A stretch of DNA of 64,000 nt from an uncultured Rhodospirillaceae bacterium (GTDB taxonomy: Bacteria; Pseudomonadota; Alphaproteobacteria; Rhodospirillales; Casp-alpha2), in assembly GCA_913030825.1 (NCBI GenBank), contig CAJWCU010000006.1:1-64000 (forward strand), in the 5' to 3' direction. Position numbers and translations under genes: made by a program. A model generated the notes under the pieces. The model saw only the letters and a program-made list of their open reading frames with translations, did not search any database and was not told where the DNA came from. Positions 35,535-43,814 of the stretch are shown piece after piece. Position 1 is the stretch's first letter. Every line of letters starts with the position of its first letter.

Positions 35535-37643
35535 CTATTCGGCGGGGCTAAGGAGCATTTCCCGCTGGTCGTCCGTCAGGCCGTCTTCATTGTCGTCGCC
35601 GCGAAGGTATTCTTCACGCAGCTCCAGGCCCGCCGCCTGCGATCGGATGTGTTTGGTCACGACCTTTCGCAGGTGCTCCAACAGTTCGACGGATTCTTCG
35701 CGGATAATTGCGAGGCCCTTGTCTGCCAACTCTTCGTTCGTAATTCGCGCCAGGTAATAGTCGGCGGCAATCAGGACCTGGTTGACCGACCCACGCATGA
35801 CCAGGCTGGCGTAGGTCTGATAGATGTCTTCGCCGCTGGTGTAGAACATGCGGGCGGCATCGATCATGTGATCGGTCGAGTTGATCAAATCCTTGGTCTC
35901 GATGATGTCGATCAACTCGTCGATCAGCTTGTCGATTTGTTGAATCATCTTTTCCGGCTGCCAACGCTCGTTGAATTCCTCATTGGTCATCAACGGAAAG
36001 CTCTCAATGATGTCGCGGACCGCCTCGTCACGCGAAATCGCCGGTTCCGGAAGGTCCAGGGTACGAGACAGCTTCGGGATGGCCTTGTTGATCCGTACAC
36101 CGTTGCTGCAATTGTAATAGCGGCAGCGAGGGCCGGAATAGAGGATTGCCCGTTGGACGGTGTCGAGCGCCCAGAACAGACCGGAGCTGGTCATCGCCTT
36201 GCCACCGAAGTTGGCGGGGACCTCGATGTTGAAGACCTGAAGGACTTCGTTCTTGGCCTTGTCGGAATAGTGGAAGGACGATTTGGCGTGATGCTGTTCG
36301 CTGTCTTTCTGGCCCAGGTCCGTGCCGAAGAAATAAAATTCCTGGAACCCCATTTCCTGCGCGAAGCTGAGCCCCACGTTGACGACGGTGGGATCGGGAT
36401 GGGCGAGGCAGCTTTCCGGATTGTTGGAAAACACCGGGTAAGGACATAGCGCCGGGCGGAAATAGAACACCACGGTATCGAAGAAATCCTTGATCTCACG
36501 TTCCACGGTCGAGCTGCTGACCAGGCAGATGCCGGATAGATCGTGCCGTTCCGATGCGTATTGCATCACGCGCATCACCGCGATGTTTTCCAGCTCCATT
36601 TGAAAATCCGGGCGGATTCCGGCATCCATCAGCGGGCCGAGTGCCGAGCCGCAGGAGAAAATCACGGCCCGGTCGGAAATGCGGCGAATGTCTTCGATGT
36701 TTTTGTCCAGCGACGGGCCGCAGCCGACGATCACGGCGGGCACCTGTTTCGCGGCATCACGTTTATCGCGAATATACACCCGTGACCCGTCGTCCTTCAG
36801 GTTGTCGTAGGTGTTCCGCAGCATGATTTGCTCGTCGTAGAAAAACCCGAGCCCGGTCAGGAGAAGTTGGGATTCTTTGTTGAACTTGGTGGAAAACTCG
36901 ACGAAGGCGGGGTTGTTGTAATGGGCGTAGACGTAGGTGCCGTCCAACGAGTTTGTGTTCGTGTAGCGCGTTTGGAAACGCAGGCCGTCCATCCAGTTCT
37001 GCGACGTGCCGGTAATGTAGAAAAAGACGTCGCCGTTGCGCGCCTGCATCTCCATGACCAGGGCGGCCCAGTCGAGCAGCTCGAGGGAATGGTAAAGACC
37101 TTCGAAGTTGGGTTCCAACAGGAACAGGTTGCGGCATTCGGTCTTTTCAACGACTTCCGGCAGATGCCTGCCCAGGCCGATGCCCATGACGATCGTGTAG
37201 AACGCGGCGGGGCTCGAACGGCCGGTCGAAAAATCAATTCCTTCGTCGTTGCGCATGCGCATCAGCATGTGCCCCAATCGGCGGCCGACCTGCATGTCCA
37301 TGTGCTGCGGCATCGGCGGAAAAATCGTCAGACGATTGGGGGCCCGCCAATAAGACGCCAACTGGCGCTCGGTGAATTGGTCGATGTTGCCGTCATAAAA
37401 TTTGCGGCCGGAAAATATCATGTCCGGCCGGCCCTCGTCGTCGAAGACTAATTCCGATTTCGGCTCGAACTTGGCGAGGGTGTCATAGACGCTTTTGTAC
37501 TTCCTCTGGAAGACGGCCATGTTGCGGGCACGCAAGGCGTCCCGCTCTTCCTGGGTTTCAGGGACCAGCCACCATTTTTCCTGCAAGGAAGCGGGCGTTT
37601 CTTCCTGTTCGTCCTGGCTGTCCGTCGCGATATCGCTTTCCAT
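35535..37643 (-). CDS. Maf flagellin glycosyltransferase (6-hydroxymethylpterin pyrophosphokinase MptE-like domain)
   Basis: A 702-residue motility-associated factor (DUF115 family). The core motif VIVGCGPSLDKNIEDI at about 305-320 is the nucleotide-sugar-binding P-loop-like region, followed by VIFSCGSALGPLMDAGIRPDF and YFFGTDLGQKDSEQHHAKSSF. Maf proteins glycosylate flagellin with nonulosonic acids in Campylobacter, Helicobacter, Aeromonas and Magnetospirillum, and are needed for filament assembly. Its position two genes from the flagellins and downstream of a NeuB island matches this role. It has a charged N-terminal tail and a helical C-terminus (about 560-702), as in known members. Convergent with the TPR gene (18-base gap). 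Confidence 0.9.
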   Translation of the reverse strand: MESDIATDSQDEQEETPASLQEKWWLVPETQEERDALRARNMAVFQRKYKSVYDTLAKFEPKSELVFDDEGRPDMIFSGRKFYDGNIDQFTERQLASYWRAPNRLTIFPPMPQHMDMQVGRRLGHMLMRMRNDEGIDFSTGRSSPAAFYTIVMGIGLGRHLPEVVEKTECRNLFLLEPNFEGLYHSLELLDWAALVMEMQARNGDVFFYITGTSQNWMDGLRFQTRYTNTNSLDGTYVYAHYNNPAFVEFSTKFNKESQLLLTGLGFFYDEQIMLRNTYDNLKDDGSRVYIRDKRDAAKQVPAVIVGCGPSLDKNIEDIRRISDRAVIFSCGSALGPLMDAGIRPDFQMELENIAVMRVMQYASERHDLSGICLVSSSTVEREIKDFFDTVVFYFRPALCPYPVFSNNPESCLAHPDPTVVNVGLSFAQEMGFQEFYFFGTDLGQKDSEQHHAKSSFHYSDKAKNEVLQVFNIEVPANFGGKAMTSSGLFWALDTVQRAILYSGPRCRYYNCSNGVRINKAIPKLSRTLDLPEPAISRDEAVRDIIESFPLMTNEEFNERWQPEKMIQQIDKLIDELIDIIETKDLINSTDHMIDAARMFYTSGEDIYQTYASLVMRGSVNQVLIAADYYLARITNEELADKGLAIIREESVELLEHLRKVVTKHIRSQAAGLELREEYLRGDDNEDGLTDDQREMLLSPAE

Positions 37644-37794
37644 CGCTTGCTGTTCCTGATCTGGGAGGTGTCACGTCATGATTTGAGGGCACTGCAGATT
37701 ACATATCACCTGCTTTAAGATATTGTAAATCAAGGCGTCCGGTGGGGGCGGCTCGGGCCGGTGTGCCGCAACCGATTGCCGTATCGGCTGTGGG

Positions 37795-39981
37795 TCACGG
37801 CGTCAATTCTATGCTTCGAATAGAGCTGCGTCCGCGCGGGTTACTCAGACGGACGGATAGGGTATGCGCAGCTTCCGTCAAGTCCCGTACCGTAACATAT
37901 CGGTCGACCGGCGTGTTTTCCCAGCCCGCGCCGATTTCCCGCCACGTCCCCTCGTCCAACCGCCAGTGCAACACGGTCTCTAGTCCCAACGCATTGCAGC
38001 GGATTCGAATGATCGCCTTGTCGCCTTGCCGGGCGTGCAGCGATACGTCATGCAGTACAGGCGCGGGCGTGGGGGGCAATTCAATTGATCGGACCTCGCC
38101 GGCCTCGGTTCCCGTTGCATCGCGGCAGACCAGCCGATAGTGGATTTCCGAGCCCAGCGGAAGATCGAGGGCGTCGGCCGATACGGTCACGGGAACGGGG
38201 CTGGGCGGCGGCGCGAATTCGGGTGCGAACGCCTGGATTGCCGTCAAACCCAATCCTGCCTCGGTTTTTCCCGATAGGATTTCCAATGTCACGGTTTTGA
38301 CCGGTTGGGGGGCGTCGATGCGCCGGATTGCCAAGTCGTCGTCGGCCATGTCGATGTCGAGAACGGTCAATTCTTCGCCGTCGAGCCCCTTCAGGATCAC
38401 GCGGCACCGGTCCGTGGGCATGACCGGGTCCTGGTGCAGAACCAGAGTGGCGATGCCTGTGGGTTCTGCCAATTCCCAGACGATCTCCGGGGTAGGCGTG
38501 TCTTCCGCGACGCGGTACCAGCCCGCATTCGGGTCGCCATAAATCCCGTTGGTCAAGGCCGCGGGGTCGACGGGCCCGGTATTATCGGCGCGAACCAGTT
38601 GCGCGCCGGCATCCGGGTGAAGGACGCTCATGTCGCGAAAGGCCAACTCGGCCCCGGCAATGTCGAGTTCGCCGGTAGTGATGTCGCGCGGCTCGCCGAA
38701 CGGCGCGATCAAAACGATGTTGCCGGTATTCCGGGCGAGGCAATCGTGCAGCGGGCCGTAATAGTACCGGTCGTGATTTTTCTGTTCGACGGAGTTACTG
38801 CCGGCGAAGGTCCATGCCCCGGGGGCACCCGAGAGCCGAAAGGTTACGTCGCGGAATGCATCGGACTGTTCATCCGCCAGCGCAATTGCCTGACCAGACA
38901 GTATCCAATAGGACGTGACGGCGCCGACGCCCAGACAATGCAGGGCGTTGCCCGCATCTAAATTTCGCGTCCGCAGGCGCAGACGATACGTTGCGTCCCG
39001 AATATCCGAACATTCCCAAAGATTTGCCTTTTGATGTCCATCGAACTGGCAGCTGTTGTGCCAAGTTGCGTGGATCAGTTCCATGAAACCGATGCCGGAA
39101 ATATGATTGGGGTCCTGGCCGAACGGCCATTCCAGGTGAATATGCGGTTCCGGGTCTGCAGCCCAGGATATCTCGCCCGCATAGCGCCAATTTCTCCTTG
39201 GGGTCCACGTCGGTGTATTGACGAAGCGGGCATTCAGGCGACCGGGCAAGGGCTCCCAAGGTGTCGCGGAAGACAAGTCGTCCGGCGTGGTGCCGTATTC
39301 GAAGCGGAAATCAGCGGCGTGTCCGGGGGCGGCGACCCGGCCTGCCATGGTGGCACCGTTGCTGCCGATCTCGGAGGCGGCACCGGTTTCGGCAAACGGT
39401 TCGGTGACAGGGCGGGGCGGGGGCTCTTCAGCCGAAGCGCCGGTGTTGTATGATGGCGTATCGGGTTGGACATCCGCGCGCCGGGAGTCGAGGACCGTCT
39501 CGATCGCCGTTTCACGATGGGCACTCATCAGATCCCAGGCGGCCGCTTCCATGTGCAGAGGCACGATCAGGCCAGGTTGCCAGTTCATATGCTCGCCCTT
39601 GGGGATCAGATCCTTGCCTCGGCGCAATGCACGGCGGAGATCGACAGGGCGCCCCCCCGCGAAATAGGCCCAGCAGAGCCGGGAATGGGACGCCGTGTCG
39701 TCCGGCAAGGCTTCGGTGGCTTTTTCGAGATGACTGGTTGCGTCGACGAACCTTTGATCCGCGCAAAGAACGGCTGCCAAATGCTTATGCGCGCCGATAT
39801 TCGCAGGGTTTTCCTTCAATATCAGCCGCAACAGCGCCTCGGTGACGTCATTCAAGCCCCATTTGAACGACGCGACGGCCAGGCTTTCCAACGTTTCGCC
39901 GGGGTACTGGCGCAGGAATTCCTTTGCCGCCGCTTCCCCGTTACCGCTTCGGATGCGGGCTACCAGTTCATTGGGGTCCAT
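37795..39981 (-). CDS. Large TPR-containing protein of unknown function
   Basis: A 728-residue protein not assigned to a family. Residues about 1-150 are TPR-like (LASFKWGLNDVTEALLRLILKENPANIGAHKHLAAVL, then HLEKATEALPDDTASHSRLCWAYFAGG). About 200-450 contains a region resembling secreted carbohydrate-related or beta-sandwich folds (LEWPFGQDPNHISGIGFMELIHATWHNSCQF; DRYYYGPLHDCLARNTGNIVLIAPFG). The C-terminal 250 residues look like beta-sandwich segments (TLVLHQDPVMPTDRCRVILKG; PVLHDVSLHARQGDKAIIRIRC). No signal peptide. It is downstream of nothing on its strand until Maf 150 bases away, so it may feed that transcript. ATG 39981 fits the conserved start; an upstream in-frame codon adds 13 residues. 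Confidence 0.55.
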   Translation of the reverse strand: MDPNELVARIRSGNGEAAAKEFLRQYPGETLESLAVASFKWGLNDVTEALLRLILKENPANIGAHKHLAAVLCADQRFVDATSHLEKATEALPDDTASHSRLCWAYFAGGRPVDLRRALRRGKDLIPKGEHMNWQPGLIVPLHMEAAAWDLMSAHRETAIETVLDSRRADVQPDTPSYNTGASAEEPPPRPVTEPFAETGAASEIGSNGATMAGRVAAPGHAADFRFEYGTTPDDLSSATPWEPLPGRLNARFVNTPTWTPRRNWRYAGEISWAADPEPHIHLEWPFGQDPNHISGIGFMELIHATWHNSCQFDGHQKANLWECSDIRDATYRLRLRTRNLDAGNALHCLGVGAVTSYWILSGQAIALADEQSDAFRDVTFRLSGAPGAWTFAGSNSVEQKNHDRYYYGPLHDCLARNTGNIVLIAPFGEPRDITTGELDIAGAELAFRDMSVLHPDAGAQLVRADNTGPVDPAALTNGIYGDPNAGWYRVAEDTPTPEIVWELAEPTGIATLVLHQDPVMPTDRCRVILKGLDGEELTVLDIDMADDDLAIRRIDAPQPVKTVTLEILSGKTEAGLGLTAIQAFAPEFAPPPSPVPVTVSADALDLPLGSEIHYRLVCRDATGTEAGEVRSIELPPTPAPVLHDVSLHARQGDKAIIRIRCNALGLETVLHWRLDEGTWREIGAGWENTPVDRYVTVRDLTEAAHTLSVRLSNPRGRSSIRSIELTP

Positions 39982-40227
39982 TGGGAAATCTGCCTTTCTA
40001 CCGCACCGCTGCTGCCGCATAGGCTGCTAAATACCAGGCCGGATCGACGAATTCGGGTGCGTGATCGGAACGTGGCCGGGGGCGTCGAAATGGAAAACGT
40101 TTATCGCATTTTAGCGCGGATTATGGTATTGTCTAAGTCACGGATATTAGTAGGAAAAATTTGCCTAGCGGGGCCTCTGGAAAGAGGCTGGAAATGCCAA
40201 GGCAAGGTCCGGAAAGATTGATCGAAA

Positions 40228-41049
40228 ATGGCTTTGACGCCGTTCGCATATACCCTGGCCAGCACGAGCCTGAGGAACCAGAAAGCGGGTTTTGAACTGC
40301 AGTTCAACCTGTTGCAGAATTCGCTTATTCGCCGTTTCAATGAAAAGGTCGAAAAGGTTTCCGAAACGCCGATTACGGTCAGAAACAAGATCGAGGATTT
40401 GTCGGCGCGGCAGCAGAAACTGCTCGACTCCCTTCCGGCGATCCAGGAGTTCCGTCAAGGCAGCCTGAATACGGCCGGAACGCTGGAAATCATTTTCGAT
40501 GACATCACGGCGTTGTTCGAAACGTTCAATCAGGACGCGACGGTCGATGCCGCGGAAATCGAGGCGTTTGAGAAACAGCGCGACCTCGTCGCCGACAAGA
40601 TCAACAATCTCTACGATTTTTCCCATCCGGATATTTTCGACGGGAACACGGTCGATAACCTGAAGGACGATATCGAGACGATCCGTTCGCTGACCCTGAC
40701 CGCCGGCCCGCTGACGGACAACTCCGATGTCACCGACACATTGGCGTCCTTGCAGAATGAAGTCAGCGTCGGGATCACGGTGATCCGCCTGAATGCGAGC
40801 ACGGCGTTGGATTTAGAACAGCACGTGCAATCCAGATTCACGACGGCCGAGGCCGAACTGTTCGAATTGACGACGGTCGAACAAGACCGCCGTCAGGAAG
40901 AAATTTCCCAAGCGGAAGCCAATCTGGGCAACCTGCTGCGGGCGATTTCGCTGTCGTTCGAAACGAATTCCGGGTTGAGCGAGGCGCTCGCGTCGCGTTT
41001 GCGCCCGATGGTCCCGCCGCCGGGATCGGCCGTTAACATCATTTCCTGA
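40228..41049 (+). CDS. Small coiled-coil-rich hypothetical protein in flagellar locus
   Basis: A 273-residue, helix-rich, acidic protein with no signal peptide or obvious catalytic motif. The sequence alternates charged heptad-like stretches (LLQNSLIRRFNEKVEKVSET; TALFETFNQDATVDAAEIEAFEKQRDLVADKINNLYDF; FELTTVEQDRRQEEISQAEANLGNLLRAI), consistent with coiled coils. The pattern recalls flagellin/hook-associated or export-chaperone helices, but no family was recognised. It is the only plus-strand gene between two minus-strand blocks, with a ribosome site GGAAAG about 11 bases upstream of ATG 40228. Confidence 0.7.
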   Translation: MALTPFAYTLASTSLRNQKAGFELQFNLLQNSLIRRFNEKVEKVSETPITVRNKIEDLSARQQKLLDSLPAIQEFRQGSLNTAGTLEIIFDDITALFETFNQDATVDAAEIEAFEKQRDLVADKINNLYDFSHPDIFDGNTVDNLKDDIETIRSLTLTAGPLTDNSDVTDTLASLQNEVSVGITVIRLNASTALDLEQHVQSRFTTAEAELFELTTVEQDRRQEEISQAEANLGNLLRAISLSFETNSGLSEALASRLRPMVPPPGSAVNIIS

Positions 41050-41109
41050 TTTCACGAAATCGCGCGGGATGCGGTTGCTGTACCCTGGGAACAGGGCAGG
41101 GCAGATTTG

Positions 41110-43065
41110 TTATGACTCGACGCGTTCGTCGACCAGACGCGTGTAGATGCCTTCCAATTCCCGCACGTGGGCTACGGGATTGAACAGTGCCGTCGATCGG
41201 ACCGTGCCCCGCAGGGTTTCGCGCGTTTCGGCCAGAGCGTCCAGGTCGCCCGCGATGTCGGCGATCTTGGCCAGCCAGTCCTCGACGGACTTTTGCGACC
41301 ATTGCAGATGGGTCGAGGCGGCCAGAATACTGGTCGCGGCGCAGCTCGCAGGAGTCTCGCCAGGGATCGTCAGGACGGGAATGCCCATCCAGAGCGCATC
41401 GCTGGCACGTAACGGGGACGTCAGCGCGCCGGGCACCAAGAACATGTCGATCTCATGCCAATAGGCAGGATCGGGGACCCAGGGCTCGCCGATCGGGTTC
41501 TCGTCGAATACGGAGACCCGATCTCCCATCCCGGCGGCGGAAAACAACTCGTCAATCACGCGCCGGGGGTAGGTGTCGGTGTGGCCGGCTGCGCCAAAAA
41601 TGAGGCGGCTGCCGGGCACAGCCTCCAACGCCTTGACGAAGGCATCGACCGTTTCCGGGGTTAGGGCCTCGCAATCGCAGGCCGCACCAAAGGTGACGTG
41701 ACCGTTCGTCTTCGCCGGCGAAGGATTGATATCCAACAACATGAAGGACGGACGGGTCGACCAAAGGCCCGATCGCAGGATCGACATCTCCTGATTCTGA
41801 CCAAGCGCGGACTTGAGGGGTGTTTCGATCATGGCGTCGCCGATCACATGATCGATCCCGGGGATCTTAGAGCCGTAGTTCATGCCGGTCAGGGCGATCT
41901 GAATGGATGCGGGATGCATCGCGAACAGGCTGGCACGGTTGTTCAATTCCGGCTGGCTGCAGTTGACCAGAATGTCGATCTCGTCGCCGCTGATGACCAC
42001 GGCCGCCGTTTCGTCGTCCAATTCCCAAAGACGCCGCTCCGTGTCGACGGCATTGTTGAATTGCTGGATGAAGGCGCTGCGCCCCTGGGTCGTCTGATAC
42101 AGGAAGACGTCGAACTTTTCCCGGTCATGGTGTTCCAGGATCGGTCCCAGCAACGCGGCGGCATCGGCGTTCCAGGTGTCGTTGACGACGTAGCCGACGT
42201 GGATGCGTTCCTTGCGGTAGGCCGGCGAAGATGCCTCGGGCGGCAATTCCTCGGTGTCTCCGGCGCGGCGTTCCATTTCGCTTTGGATAAAGGCGAGTTC
42301 CTCGGCGTCGGGCTTGCCGAGGGCCCCGGCCAAGGCGTAACAGGCAGCCGCCATGCCCAGGGAGTCGGGCTCCAACTCCAGGGCGCGTTTCAGGTGAAAC
42401 AGGGCGGCGTCCTTGGCTCCGATCCGTTTGCTGATCTGGCCGGCCCGGAAATGACTCGTATCCTTATCTTCGGCGCTCTTGAGCGATTTCTGGATATCGG
42501 AAATGGCGCGTTCGAAATTGCCCAATTGCAAATGCGCACGGGCCGATTCACGCAAGGCATCCGCGTCGTCCGGCACCAAGATGACCTGGCGTTCGAATTC
42601 GCGAGCCGCATTGACGTACTCATGCTGCTGCATCTTCACGTAGCCATAGGCATAATGCCTTGGAATTGAAGCGTTATCCAAGGATTCGAAGAAGTTAGAA
42701 AGGTCGGCCGGGATCAGATTGTAAATGAACGGGTGAGGGTCGAGGATAGTCGACAGCTTGGCGAAATACACACCTTCGGCAAGGTTTCCGACCCGGACAT
42801 GCAGATTGGCCAGGACCTCTGCGTATTCGAAACATTCAGGGTCTTGTTGATGCGCCGCTTCCATGAACATCAAGGCGCGGCCGTATTCCCCCATGGTCAC
42901 GGCGGCCAGGCCGAGCGCGAATAAATTCTCCGGCGCGTTCGGGTGTTCGCGCTGCAATTCATCGATCAGCTCCAGCGCCTCTTGGGATTCGCGGTTGAGG
43001 AGCTTCTCGCACGCCTTGCGGATTTTCTCGTAGAACTCCGGCGAATTCTCAGATGTCGCTGTCAT
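41110..43065 (-). CDS. TPR-OGT-like (GT41/SPINDLY-type) glycosyltransferase
   Basis: A 651-residue protein. Residues to about 265 are TPR repeats (ALELIDELQREHPNAPENLFALGLAAVTMGEYGRAL; ARAHLQLGNFERAISDIQKSLK; ALFHLKRALELEPDSLGMA). From KERIHVGYVVNDTW onward it resembles bacterial O-GlcNAc-transferase homologues: VVISGDEIDILVNCSQPELNNRASLFAMHPASIQIALTGMNYGS, then FGAACDCEALTPETVDAFVKALEAVPGSRLIFGA and DALWMGIPVLTIPGETPASCAATSIL. Family members add sugars to Ser/Thr of proteins; flagellin is the evident local target. It follows flaF by 95 bases on the same strand and may be co-transcribed with it. Confidence 0.84.
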   Translation of the reverse strand: MTATSENSPEFYEKIRKACEKLLNRESQEALELIDELQREHPNAPENLFALGLAAVTMGEYGRALMFMEAAHQQDPECFEYAEVLANLHVRVGNLAEGVYFAKLSTILDPHPFIYNLIPADLSNFFESLDNASIPRHYAYGYVKMQQHEYVNAAREFERQVILVPDDADALRESARAHLQLGNFERAISDIQKSLKSAEDKDTSHFRAGQISKRIGAKDAALFHLKRALELEPDSLGMAAACYALAGALGKPDAEELAFIQSEMERRAGDTEELPPEASSPAYRKERIHVGYVVNDTWNADAAALLGPILEHHDREKFDVFLYQTTQGRSAFIQQFNNAVDTERRLWELDDETAAVVISGDEIDILVNCSQPELNNRASLFAMHPASIQIALTGMNYGSKIPGIDHVIGDAMIETPLKSALGQNQEMSILRSGLWSTRPSFMLLDINPSPAKTNGHVTFGAACDCEALTPETVDAFVKALEAVPGSRLIFGAAGHTDTYPRRVIDELFSAAGMGDRVSVFDENPIGEPWVPDPAYWHEIDMFLVPGALTSPLRASDALWMGIPVLTIPGETPASCAATSILAASTHLQWSQKSVEDWLAKIADIAGDLDALAETRETLRGTVRSTALFNPVAHVRELEGIYTRLVDERVES

Positions 43066-43160
43066 GGCTTGAATGCAATGCGATCTTTCGGGTCGATTTG
43101 ATGGGTGAACCGGGCCCCGTCATGGGCGGGCTTGATGCCGCGGGGATCGTGTAAAGCGGA

Positions 43161-43655
43161 TTAAATCTCGGTGTCGATGTTGATTCGCTCTTGCGGCGGC
43201 GCGTCCTGGGGCTGTTCCGGGGCGGACTGTTGGGGCGCCGGCGTTTCGGACTGCGGCGCGGCGTCACTGTCCTGAGGAATTTGTGCCAGGCCGGCGGCGA
43301 TGTTCCGATTGATGTCGATCAGCACGGTAATCGCCTCGGGCGACGGATTGACCAGCGCGCCGACCGTGTGTTTGTCGACGAATTTGCACAAGGTCAGCAT
43401 GTTGATACGAATTTCTTCGGGTACGTCCGACCGCTCGGTCGTCAATTCCGATTGAAAGATCGTCCAAAGCCGCCAGTTCAAGCGCAGCGCAGCCTTGCGC
43501 GCGTCCTTGGCGGCCTTCGGATCGGGATTTTCATCCATGATCGAGACGGCCATCCGCTTTGCGGCTTCTATCAGCGCCCAAGCCTCGGTCTGTGCGGGAT
43601 TACCGCCGACCGGTCGGCGCTCATACTTTTTGACTTGGTTCTCGTACGGAGGCAT
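43161..43655 (-). CDS. flaF: Flagellar biosynthesis regulator FlaF
   Basis: A 164-residue protein matching FlaF: ENQVKKYERRPVGGNPAQTEAWALIEAAKRM, then DARKAALRLNWRLWTIFQSEL and PEEIRINMLTLCKFVDKHT. In Caulobacter FlaF promotes flagellin translation/secretion and balances FlbT. The first 120 residues are the whole of the usual FlaF (about 110-130); the last 40 are a Pro/Gln/Ala-rich tail (APQSETPAPQQSAPEQPQDAPPQ) not seen in short family members. It lies downstream of flgL after a 159-base gap containing a hairpin, so a separate promoter is likely. Confidence 0.87.
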   Translation of the reverse strand: MPPYENQVKKYERRPVGGNPAQTEAWALIEAAKRMAVSIMDENPDPKAAKDARKAALRLNWRLWTIFQSELTTERSDVPEEIRINMLTLCKFVDKHTVGALVNPSPEAITVLIDINRNIAAGLAQIPQDSDAAPQSETPAPQQSAPEQPQDAPPQERINIDTEI

Positions 43656-43740
43656 CGCTTTCCATGCTGGCCCGGGTCATTAGATGGTCGCAACTTAGCA
43701 TGTGATCGTCGCGAAATTAAGTTGTCATAAAGTTAATTGC

Positions 43741-43766
43741 CAAGCGCCAAATTTTCATGCGCTTGG
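43741..43766 (-). terminator. Hairpin between flgL and flaF
   Basis: CAAGCGC and GCGCTTG form a perfect 7-bp stem around an 11-base loop, about 50 bases after the flgL stop. The bases downstream (GCAATTAAC) lack a proper T-run, so this may be a weak terminator or processing signal. Confidence 0.35.
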
Positions 43767-43814
43767 GGGATATAGCGGATTATCCGTAGAGTCGGCTGTG
43801 ACGGCGGTCAAGTT

